DNA from: Staphylotrichum longicolle | Lineage: Eukaryota > Ascomycota > Sordariomycetes > Sordariales > Chaetomiaceae | DNA length: 64,000 nucleotides | NCBI GenBank assembly: GCA_019096155.1 | Contig: JAHCVI010000006.1 | Span: forward strand, 372,001 to 436,000 | Direction of reading: 5' to 3' | Part shown: positions 1-8,851 of the stretch, piece after piece | How the letters are laid out: each line of letters opens with the position of its first letter | Numbering within the stretch: position 1 is the first letter of the stretch | Position numbers and translations under genes: made by a program | Notes under the pieces: generated by a model | What the model was told of the DNA's origin: nothing | Databases searched by the model: none | What the model saw: the letters and a program-made list of their open reading frames with translations, nothing else

Positions 1-242
1 GACGTACAGGGGCAGCCAGCGGAGCGGCAGGCGCCATGTGAAGCCGACAGGCGCCAGATCTTATCTGAGAGCGGTCATTATCACCACGTGTTGCGCTAGT
101 CTCATTCTGGCAAATTAGAGGTGGGTTCCTGTGCATTGCATTGCAGGGGCAGCAAGCGAGACCGTGTCCAGCGTGTTCAGCGTGTCCCAGCAGCGGGAGA
201 ACACCAGGAAATCGATGGATGGGCAACCCGCTCCGCGCCGCC
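1..242. promoter_or_regulatory. Upstream region of the PIG-S gene with a CACGTG box
   Basis: No gene is seen here. A CACGTG palindrome lies at 85-90, about 150 bases upstream of the PIG-S start codon. CACGTG is the core site of bHLH and Cbf1-type regulators in fungi. That it acts here is inference from position only. Confidence 0.4.
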
Positions 243-1961
243 ATGTCGATTCAGCAACCTGCCGATAATGGCACCGCAGACTCCCAGCCCTCGGCGACAA
301 GTCCAGGGACGGTGACGGCAAACAACAATGAGACGCCAAAACTGAAAACTGCCCCCCCAGAGAAGCCGTCCGACATTCGACGACGCAGCCACATCATCCT
401 CTCGTTCTGGCTGATCGTGCTGTGTCTTGGCTTGCCAATATGGTGGAAGACGACAACCATTTACAGGGCTGACCTGCCCTTACAGGAGATGCTCGACTGG
501 GCTGACGGCAAGGTGCGCAACCATAGCCTCTTGGTCGGTTGGTGAATGCTGACAGGTCGTCCCCAGGCTTGTCGTCCAGTCTTCCCCCTGCGCATCTCCA
601 TCCAGGCCAACACGCTGCAAGACCAAGAGGCCCAAAACCTCCTCCGACTTACCCAACATGCCCTCGACGATCTCAACGACTTCTCGGGACACCACCTGCG
701 GCTTCAGCTGGCCCCGCCCATGGCGGCCGAGAATCACGACCGCGAGAGCGTGCTGACCATCCGTCTGCTTCCCGGCGAGACGACGACGGCCACGTTCGAC
801 CAGTATGAGCCGGTGCTCGACATCACATACCCGCCCAACGCCATCCCCTCGCCAACTTCATCGTCGTCTTCCCTTGCCACCTACATTGCTGGCCAGCTGC
901 GGTCGACCTTTGCTGAGGAGCAGGCCACCATCTCATACCTCCTGTCGACCAACTCGATCCCCTCGGACCATCGTCCACAAGGGCTTTCGCCGGACGTTGC
1001 CGAGTCTCTTTCGAAGCGCACTACGAGGTCACTGAAATACGCGCCGACGTACCATCTCACCTTTTCGCTGTTTACGAGCGGGCCGCTGCCGAGCAGCTGG
1101 GATATCGAGGAGGCGATCGCCGAGTATATGAAACCGGTGCTGGACGTGCTCTCGCCCATCCACAACTTTACCATTGACACCCAGGTGCAGTTATATGCGA
1201 CACCCGGGGTCCAGAACCAGGTGCTGAACAAGGAGGATCTTTCGTCCTTCATCAACGCCGCCGAGTGGCCGCTGTCGCCCTCGATTGGGGGCGCGCCAAC
1301 CATCAATTTCATCGTCTTTGTCGGCAACCAAACTATTGCCTCGCCGTCGCAAAGCCCTGGCGAGGGCGCCATCCCAGGGTCGACATCCCACTCCTGGCTG
1401 ATCCCGCAGTGGGGCACCATCTACCTCCTTCCGCTCCCCCACGACAAAACTCATGTCGATTCCTCGGCGCTCAAACAGCCCCTCCTAACCTTCACGTCGC
1501 ACCTTCTCTCCTTTACAGGGGCGCCACAATCCGGCTCCCTCCCGCTGCGCCTCTCGACGCTCGCGCGCATCCGCTCGGCCGACCTGCTCCTCCGCGCCTC
1601 CTCGACCCTCGGCTCCCTCGCGCGCCTCGCCCTCGCGCTGCCGTCCATCTCGATTCCCAGCAGCGTGGCCGACGGCGTGTCCAAGACGATCCGGCACCTG
1701 CGCCTGGCGTGTGAGACGCTGGGCGGGCCCGAGGGCCTGGCGCACGCGCGCATCGCCGAGGCCGAGGCCGAGCGGGCCTTCTTTGAGAAGAGCATGGTCG
1801 GGCAGCTCTATTTCCCCGACGAGCACAAGGTGGCCGTGTACCTGCCGCTGCTGGGGCCGGTGGCCGTTCCGTTGGTTATGGGCTTGCTGAACGAGCTGAA
1901 GGCGTGGAGGAAGCGGAGGAGGGAGGCGGCGGAGGCGGGTGCGGGGAAGAAGAAGGAGTAG
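243..1961 (+). CDS. GPI17: GPI transamidase subunit PIG-S (Gpi17)
   Basis: Subunit of the ER GPI-transamidase complex, which attaches preformed GPI anchors to proteins. Exons are 243-512 and 567-1961; the 54-nt intron has donor GTGCGC, a CTGAC branch site and a CCCCAG acceptor. The product is about 554 residues, normal for the family. A Ser/Thr/Pro-rich N-terminus precedes a first membrane helix (SHIILSFWLIVLCLGLPIWW, about residues 50-70). A long lumenal region follows, then a second helix near the C-terminus (VYLPLLGPVAVPLVMGLL) and a Lys/Arg-rich cytosolic tail. The ATG at 243 is chosen because the in-frame codon further upstream is TTG. This two-helix topology is that of PIG-S. No frame damage is seen. 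PIG-M of the same pathway lies about 30 kb away. Confidence 0.93.
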
Positions 1962-2168
1962 GGGAGGGAGGAAGTGGGTTCGCGTTTGCGGATTTTTATG
2001 TGTTTGTAGCGCTATTCAAGTCATAACTCATTGGAGCATGTGACATCGGAGTTCTGGGGTGTGGATTGTGGTTTGATATCCGGTGCATGCAGTGTCGAGG
2101 TGGTGGTCTGCTCCACTGGACTTCCCCACTGATATTCATCCCGGATGCTGAATAACTCCAACGAATCA

Positions 2169-2259
2169 GCGGGTTTAGCTCAGTTGGGAGAGCGTCAGAC
2201 TGAAGTCAAACTTCGGGAAATCAATCTGAAGGTCGTGTGTTCGATCCACACAAACCGCA
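2169..2259 (+). tRNA. tRNA-Phe (anticodon GAA), with 18-nt intron
   Basis: The D arm, anticodon arm (stem TCAGA/TCTGA, loop CTGAAGA), variable loop and T arm (GTGTG-TTCGATC-CACAC) all fold. The anticodon GAA is at 2202-2204. An 18-nt intron (2206-2223) follows position 37, the normal place in nuclear tRNAs. In the acceptor stem (GCGGGTT against AAACCGC) pair 5-68 is a G-A mismatch; the other six pairs are sound. A T-run follows the gene. Confidence 0.93.
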
Positions 2260-2262
2260 TTC

Positions 2263-2278
2263 CTTTTGCTTTTTTTTT
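2263..2278 (+). terminator. RNA polymerase III terminator of tRNA-Phe
   Basis: A TTTT at 2263-2266 and a run of nine T at 2270-2278 lie just after the tRNA 3' end, as expected for a pol III stop. Confidence 0.75.
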
Positions 2279-2456
2279 AATTTTTTGGCCCATTCATCCT
2301 TTTTGAAGTTGTTGAGACAGTATTGAAGAAGTGATCTTTTCATTAGCATTACAATACTCGTACACCACCACTTCTGCGAGTCATCCAACATATTAGATCC
2401 CGCGTTTTCTCTCTCTCCAAGACCAAAATTCAGCGACATGTCTTTCACCACTTTCT

Positions 2457-4345
2457 TTAACCCTTCACTTCTCCTCTCCTCCGCCTTCGTATCCTCACAG
2501 GGAGCTTCCGGTCTGGAGCAATCGCGCCTGTTGGGAACATCTTGGGGTCTGGCGTTGCCTTCTTTGCCGAGACCGGGTCCATCAGCTCAATCTCAAATTC
2601 GTGCAGCATGATGGCGACAGCAACCAAGATCTCCTGCTTAGCCAGGTGCCGCCCGGGGCAGATCCTACTGCCGCCGCCATAGGGATAAAAGTAGCCCTGC
2701 AGGGCGGGGCTGTGGCCGATGGCTTTTGCCGTCCTGTCCCTCTGCGCATCATCCCCCATTGACCTCTTGGGGGCGGAGCGGTAGATGGCCTCGTCGGTCT
2801 TGCGAACTGGTCCGCTCGCGGGGTCGTCCGGATACTCGAGGAAGCGCTCGGCCCAGAACGTTTCGACGGGGTACTCCGCCGTCCCATTGGGAAGGATGTG
2901 TCCCGTGTTCCAGACTTTGGCATCACGGCCGCCAAACCAGGCGATGGACAGCATCAAAGCATCACGCGGGATCTTCCACCCGCAGAGCGTGAAGTCGTCG
3001 GCCACAGGGTGACGTGCTGACGAGGTGGCGACACAGTAGCGCAGGGCTTCAAGGTAGACGCCGTTCAGCACCGGCTTGTTGCATAGCGCAGACACGTCGA
3101 ACGAGCCGGTTGTCTGGTCGAAGCACTCCGCCGTCTCAGCCATGACGCGCTCCGTCAGAGTCTGTGAGAGCAGCACGTTGAGCAGCACCCACATCGTCAC
3201 AGGTATCGCGTTGGCGTTGGCCGCCCACACGAAACCCAGATCCTGGCTGGCGCACCCGTCGAGGGAGAAGCCCGCGTTGTCGAACATCTCGGCGCGAGCG
3301 CGCATCAGGCGGGCGCCCCAAACCGGCTCGTACTCGACGTCCGCCAGGGACGGGTCCCTGTAGTCGAGCTCCGCCCTGGCGTGCTTGTACCACGTTTTTA
3401 CCGAATCGAGCAGCCTGTCGCGGACGGCGTACGCCTGCGGCGCCATCCAGCGCGGCGTCCGCCGGAGGTACGTCAGCACGCGGCTGTCAAAGTCCCAAAA
3501 GTCTCGCGCAAAGCCCGGGCACAGCTCGAAGAACCGCTCCCCGAGCAAGCCCGTGCAAGCAGCATGGAACATGTCGTCGCGCAGAAACGCGCACAGGTCC
3601 GGCAGCTCCGCCCACCCTTCTCCCGGCACCAGCCCCGTCCCGCGCAGCCGCGCCGTGTAGTTGGCGACGAACCGCGCCGCCATCCCCTCCAGCGCGGCCC
3701 CGTTCAGCATGACGCTCAGGTCGCGGTGCTGGTGGTAGAAGACGCGCTGCGCCGGGTCGAGGTGGTCCCAGCCGTCGAGCGGCTTGGCGCCGTCGCCGGA
3801 GCCGTCGCGCTCAAAGACGGCCACGTCGGCGGGCCGCATGCCGAACTGGTCCCGCATGGCGACAACGATGATGGGCTTCATCGACAGGTCGCGCGCGTGC
3901 CGGAACATGGCCTGCACGGCGCCGCCGGGGGGGATGTAGTAGATGTGCTCGAGGCCGACGAGGAGGCGGAATGGGATGCGGCCGAAGCGTTTCCTGTGTT
4001 TTTAGTTGGTGAGCATGTGTGCAAAACTTTTCTTTTTTTTTTTCATTGTTTGACATTTATGGTGGGTGGGTGGACGACTTACAACGTCTTTGCCAAGAAG
4101 CCTTCCGTGTCGTAGGCAAACTGGAGGGTGTTACCCAGACCCGGGATGGCGTAGGGCACCGGTGGAGGGTCGCATTTGGATTTGCCCTGTGTGGCCGTCG
4201 CCTGGATGCGATTGGCGCGGACGGAGGTTAAGGTGTAGGTGACAAGGAGCGGGAGCAGCAGCATGGCTGCGGCGAGGGCCACGCGTGCGTCACACAACCA
4301 TGGTGGTAGTTGGGGGCTGCCAATAAGCAGCCGATTGAATGACAT
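2457..4345 (-). CDS. Cytochrome P450, CYP7/CYP8-like
   Basis: Heme-thiolate monooxygenase, probably on the ER membrane; substrate unknown, though the related animal CYP7/CYP8 enzymes act on sterols and prostanoids. Exons run 4345-4083 and 3993-2457, giving about 599 residues; the intron (3994-4082) has donor GTAAGT. The ATG at 4345 is chosen because the in-frame codon upstream (4363) is GTG. An N-terminal helix (ALAAAMLLLPLLVTYTL) is followed by a Pro-rich hinge (PPPVPYAIPGLG). The ExxR motif is EALR, the PERF-like motif AERF, and the heme loop FYPYGGGSRICPG carries the Cys ligand. The I-helix reads VWAANANAIPVTMW, so the usual oxygen-activating Thr is replaced by Asn, as in the CYP7/CYP8 clade. 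Class is confident; substrate is open. Confidence 0.9.
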
Positions 4346-5573
4346 TTTTCTCTCCAATGGCACGCGACCAGTGCCTCTCCGTTCCCTCGCCGGTTGGGGC
4401 GCGTGAGGTGAGTTTAAGGAGATGTCGGCGGAAGGATGAGATCGGCGGTGAAGATTGGAAAATACGTCGGAAATTCAGCTGCGCCGCCGTTGGCCGGGTG
4501 TCTGGGTGAGACACCCCACCAACGATGATTAGTTGTTGGTTCTTCACGCAAACTGAGGTCGCACCTCTGCCAGGACCTGGAGTTTGACTGTGTGTTTAGT
4601 GATCCTGCCGTGGAACCAACTAAACACAGATTTAGGCATGACAGTACTAACATTCTGCTCAGCTGTTTTTGGCATCGGGATTTCGATTCCCTCCGGCTTC
4701 GTCTTGTAGCCGCAGAGAGCTGGCTATTATACTTGTTTCAACATAACATCATATCAGCGACCAGATGGGAGACAAAACCGGAAACCAGAGGTACATATGC
4801 GCGAGTAGAAGACTTCAAAATTGATTTCTGCACTAGAGATGCTAGCTGCACAACTGGAGCTGTTGCTCACCAATTCGATGAGGCCCCCGCGCAGCCGGGT
4901 TATGTTGCTATCTGAAGTATTGCCATCACAAAGTTATTATGATGGATCTCACATTTCCTCCTCAAGGTGATCTGCTTTGTCTACAAATTCAACAGTCCGG
5001 GAGACTTTTCGTTGCACAACCCCGGACCCAACACAGGACCATGCAATCCTTCCTGGTGACATTGCCACTGGCGTCAGTGCCCGATCCCGCAGGTGTTCAA
5101 CTGTTTAGCCGTAGGGCTACGAGCGTATGAGTGGTCAGTAAAAAAATGGGTAGGTATAATGTGGAAACATGAATGCATGTGTAAAAGACTGCTACCGAAA
5201 ATTCCCGCAGGAGAGGAATGGACGAGGCTGACCTGCGGTTCTCCAAGGTTGCGTCCATGTCCTGGAGATCCTCGTACTCTTTCACCATCGTTGATGAATG
5301 TTGATCGAGGTGAGCTCCTGTGGTGACAGTGTTCACTTTTGAGATTCAACCCCCTCTCCTGGCAATGTTCGATTCGGGAGTGATTTCGCATCTATCGGGA
5401 CAGTTGAAACTGGTCCGGAACAAAAGCGACAACCCAAAAGATGGTCTTCAACGAGGGACCCAAGACGGTCCAGTTTAGCGTATGTGAAAATGCCAAGCTT
5501 AGGGGCCCAAACGACATGCAACTCTCTGAAACCCATCGTCCTTGCAGGTATGTCGGTGTCAGGTAGCATGGCA
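4346..5573. other. Intergenic region, no gene seen
   Basis: About 1.2 kb between the P450 start and the 3' end of NAA40. Open frames here are short, have no recognisable domain and no convincing splice partners. It should hold the P450 promoter and the NAA40 3' UTR. Confidence 0.5.
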
Positions 5574-6489
5574 TCAACTGGTTGCTTTTTCATATTTGAG
5601 GCCGTCAGGGGCAGACGTCTCACTGACGAGCTTTGATCGTACTGGTTTGCTCAGAATAACATAATCCGGTGTGAATATCTTGCCATACCGGAGCTTCCTC
5701 GGCTCGGGTGAAATGTCGTCCTTTTCAAAGCCGAGCCTCTTGTAAAAATCGAGGCCCCTTTTATTGGAGAGGAAGCATGTCAACATGACTTTGGTGATTG
5801 GCGGCAAGTTGGCGGCAACAGTCGAGTGGAAACCCATCAGCAGTGAGCCCAGCCCGGTACTGTTCGCTCTGGTCAATTGAGGGGTCTTCATGCAGACACG
5901 ATGAGAGTTTTGCCATACCTCTGGAGCTCGGGATGCAGATGTATCTCATAGCAGTAGATGACGGGCTGGCCCTCTTCGTAGGTCGGCATGAGCGAGGTGA
6001 AGCCCCGGATCGTTTCCGACTCCTTTTCCTTGACCAGGATGTAGCGCAGCTCAGGCGAGCGCATCTCCTTGAGTTTTGCGAGGGGCTGCCATTTCCCCGC
6101 CGAATTTTCATAGTCTTTTCGACTTGTCTGTTCAATCAAGTGGAAGCACGCCGTGAGGTCGTCCTGGGATAGATGATCGGGGCGGACCAGGCTGATGCTA
6201 TACTCGGTGCCCGTGCGTGGATGGGTCCAGCTCGTCACCCAGGAGGACTCGTCGGAACTTGAATTGTGTTAGCTGACTGCTGATGAGGAGTATTTCATTT
6301 TAGTTCAATTTCTTTCCATTGTTCTTCTTGGTCTTTTTTTTTTTTTCTCCTTTTTTTTTCTTGAGCGGCATGAAAAAAGATGAGTGAGACTGACCCGGGC
6401 CGGAGGTAGTCAGCAATAAAATCTTCGTCGGTTTTGCTATTCGCACGCTCTAGAGGGCTGGTAGGTGCCCTCCGTCTCTTAGGCTTCAT
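5574..6489 (-). CDS. NAA40: N-alpha-acetyltransferase NatD (NAA40 / Nat4)
   Basis: GNAT-fold enzyme that acetylates the N-terminus of histones H4 and H2A using acetyl-CoA. Three exons: 6489-6395, 6257-5919 and 5859-5574, giving 239 residues. Start ATG at 6489 opens MKPKRRRAPTSP, a basic N-terminus like that of known NatD. The middle has a conserved-looking YCYEIHLHPELQ strand leading to the acetyl-CoA loop (STGLGSLLMG), then KVMLTCF and the FYKRLGFEKDD block, all as in human NAA40. Intron 1 (6258-6394) has donor GTCAGT and a GCTAAC branch site; its acceptor is AAG, slightly unusual. A second acceptor nine bases upstream in intron 2 would add three residues; I chose the one that keeps family spacing. 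The gene is divergent from bL36m with 260 bases between the two ATGs. Confidence 0.9.
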
Positions 6490-6749
6490 TTTCAGTTGGA
6501 CTGCGAGATCGAAGGGCTGTAAAAACACGCCGTCGCGTAAGAAGTGCGAATGCTGCTTCACGGCTGCAGTGAGTGAGTCGCGGGTGCACGTGAGCTCGAC
6601 TTGATACGAGGCACGTGACTGCGCCAAGGAATCGAGGCTCTGTGCGACCCATCCAGCGCCATCTTCAATTCCTGCCGATCCCGACGACGACGAACACCGA
6701 GAGGCCCCAACCCGCCAACTCACTCCGTACGCCCTCCGCACATTCAACC
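6490..6749. promoter_or_regulatory. Bidirectional promoter with two CACGTG boxes
   Basis: This 260-base gap separates the ATGs of NAA40 (minus) and bL36m (plus). It holds CACGTG at 6587-6592 and again at 6612-6617, both followed by A on the plus strand. Paired CACGTG boxes in a short divergent promoter suggest Cbf1/bHLH-type control of both genes. Binding is inference. Confidence 0.55.
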
Positions 6750-7184
6750 ATGCCGAGCCTACCGATAATGCCGCAGACCGTGCGGTCGGTCACCAAGTCG
6801 CTCGCCGCCTCGATGCGCACGCTCTCCCTCGCGGCTCGGCCCGCAGCACTGCCCGCCGTCCAGACCCGGTGCCTGTCCCAGGCCGTCCTCGCCACTCCCA
6901 AGACGGCCCTCCGCGCGGGTGTTGCTGCCCCTGCGGTGCAGAGCGGCGTTGCGGTGTTCCAGAAGGTGCAGACGAGGGGAATGAAGGTGCGCAGCGCCAT
7001 CAAGAAGCGGTGCGAGCATTGCAAGGTAACACACACCACGGAAGACGATTGGGGCTGTTTCGAGGGCGGTAACTCACAGCGATTGTCTCTGCAGGTCGTC
7101 CGACGGAAAGCAAACAAGCGACACAACGGCTACCTCTACGTTATCTGCCCTGCCAACCCGAGGCATAAGCAACGCCAGGGCTGA
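6750..7184 (+). CDS. Mitochondrial ribosomal protein bL36m
   Basis: Smallest protein of the mitochondrial large ribosomal subunit, with a zinc-ribbon core. Exons 6750-7025 and 7095-7184 give 121 residues. Residues 1 to about 75 are Arg/Ser/Ala-rich without acidic residues, a typical mitochondrial presequence. The mature part MKVRSAIKKRCEHC, then VVRRKANKRHNGYLYVICP and NPRHKQRQG, is the bL36 signature with its Cys-Cys-Cys-His zinc ligands. The 69-nt intron (7026-7094, GTAACA to CTGCAG) is a multiple of three with no in-frame stop, so unspliced RNA would encode a 23-residue insert inside the zinc ribbon. Family length argues that it is removed. Start ATG 6750 is the first in frame; the codon at 6615 is GTG. 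Confidence 0.93.
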   Translation: MPSLPIMPQTVRSVTKSLAASMRTLSLAARPAALPAVQTRCLSQAVLATPKTALRAGVAAPAVQSGVAVFQKVQTRGMKVRSAIKKRCEHCKVTHTTEDDWGCFEGGNSQRLSLQVVRRKANKRHNGYLYVICPANPRHKQRQG

Positions 7185-7470
7185 ACGGATGCGGTCTGGC
7201 GAAGGAAGAGTGTTTTGATACCAATAGAAGGTGGATTTCTGTATGATATGCACACGGAAGACATAGAGCGGTTGTGGGACGGTTGGGAGAGGACGTGGGG
7301 GAGATACTCGGCTCATCCAACGACCATGCAACCAGATTACGACTCCAAGAGGCGGATGTTCTGCGGCTGAGCATGGCAAAGACCACCGCAGGATGCGACT
7401 GTCAACAACATACCGGCAAGCGGCCGTGCAACGGCTTGCTGGATTCTAGGCAGGAACCTTTTGTCTTCGT

Positions 7471-7886
7471 TTACAAACGGTCAATATACCTCTCCATGGC
7501 CTCCCATTCAGTCTTGCCTGTCGATAGGAGGTATCGGATATGGCCCTTGCACGAGTCAGTACATAGTAATGCGGCGGGCTACGGCAGCGGACTGACAAGA
7601 TCTGTGACGCCGCGATGTCTCTCAATCTCGTCTCGCGCAAACTTGCGCGTCTCGGCGCGAGTCTTGGGGTCTGCGATGCGGCGCGTGCGGCGGAGGATGG
7701 ACCGGTAGAAGGAGAGAACCCGTGTTCGTTGGATGAACTGGAAATGTCGAATCAACTAGCCAGCCTTGATGTCTTGCAAGGGGCCGCACTTACATGCTCC
7801 AGGCTCAGCGCCGGGCCGAGTCGAGACTTGCGTCCTGTCGTCGCATACGAGCGAAAGGATCGCCACGGAGCCGCAAGGGCGCGCAT
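7471..7886 (-). CDS. LYR-motif mitochondrial protein (LYRM2-like)
   Basis: Small three-exon gene found by splicing by eye; no single open frame shows it. Exons 7886-7794, 7737-7597 and 7545-7471 give 102 residues. Introns are 56 and 51 nt (GTAAGT...TTTCCAG and GTCAGT...GTGCAAG), both between codons. The N-terminus MRALAAPWRSFRSYATTG is a mitochondrial presequence. Next come SLEHFIQRTRVLSFYRSIL (the LYR-type motif is the SFYRSILR segment), RRTRRIADPKTRAETR, and a C-terminal RYLLSTGKTEWEAMERYIDRL. This order matches LYRM2, linked in animals to respiratory complex I; LYR proteins generally bind mitochondrial acyl carrier protein. It is convergent with bL36m, with 286 bases between the stops. Confidence 0.88.
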
Positions 7887-8851
7887 CAATTAGGCAGAGA
7901 AAGAAAATATGGGAGATTAAGGGTAAGATAACGAAACAGTTTCCGCATGACCCATTGAGTTGGCTGTCAAGAACAGAGGAGACAGATGCAATTGATGCCG
8001 AAGTCGAGAATCGAAATTTCGGCTGGCAAAGACGCGCTTGCAGCTGCGAGCTCTGCCAGACGTCATGCTTGGCGGTCCCACCGGCAGTGGCATTGCCAGC
8101 TGGAGTCCGAACACTCTACACAGATTACCTCTGTATTCGTTACCCAATCGAAGGTAATTTCTGCGCTTGCTTCTGGACTTGCAACAACCATTTCCTCCCA
8201 CAGACTCTCAGTCACGATGCCCCTTTTGACACTGGACACAGCGCATCGTTAGCAAGCGACACCCGTGCACTGTATGGATGCCGCCGGCAACGAGCGCCCT
8301 CATACGCCAAGCCTGGCGCGACGGGGGGAATTTAGTCCAAGTCTGAAATCAGAAACCAACTGCATAAACCTGATGCACCATGTGTCCCGGATCGCATCTC
8401 GCAGCTTCCAAGTGTTTGGAGCTGGTCGGCGGCTGCCAGCATGGATGGAATCATCTTGTGTGTCAGTTGGGTCGGAGGTCTCAACCATCAGACGCCAGAT
8501 TGGGGCCGAAACCTTTGTTCCCTTTCGCTTGCTCTCGTGTGTGTCCAGTCTTGGGATGATGGGCAGTTGCCAGCAGGCAAGGTGAGGGCTGCGCACAGCA
8601 AGGAGTTCGCCCGCAGCCTTGGTCATTGTTTGGTGTGGCAGCAGCACTGTCTGGGAAAGGGTGCGCGCAGCAAAGCACAACACTAGGCTCACGGCATGTC
8701 CTGGATGCCTTTGCGGGGATGCCTCTGAGGCATCCCGGAGACCCGAAAGCGAAATGCTTAAAGAGGGCAGCTTCTGCCACAAGTAGACCACCATTGATCA
8801 GATCCCCGCCTCCTTCGTCAAAGCATAGTATCTCAAGACATATCCTTCAAC
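7887..8851. other. Intergenic region with one hairpin
   Basis: About 960 bases between two divergent genes. No convincing coding exon; the open frames here are unspliced and show no family. It contains the inverted repeat at 8716-8736, listed separately. Confidence 0.5.
8716..8736. repeat. Perfect 10-bp inverted repeat
   Basis: Arms GGGATGCCTC and GAGGCATCCC flank a single T. It lies 116 bases upstream of the GTPase start codon, so it is either in the 5' UTR or a dimeric regulator site. Confidence 0.6.

Noticed and set aside
5333..5623. Possible extra gene or exon downstream of NAA40
   Set aside because: No ATG-led product with similarity; NAA40 already ends with a proper stop at 5574.
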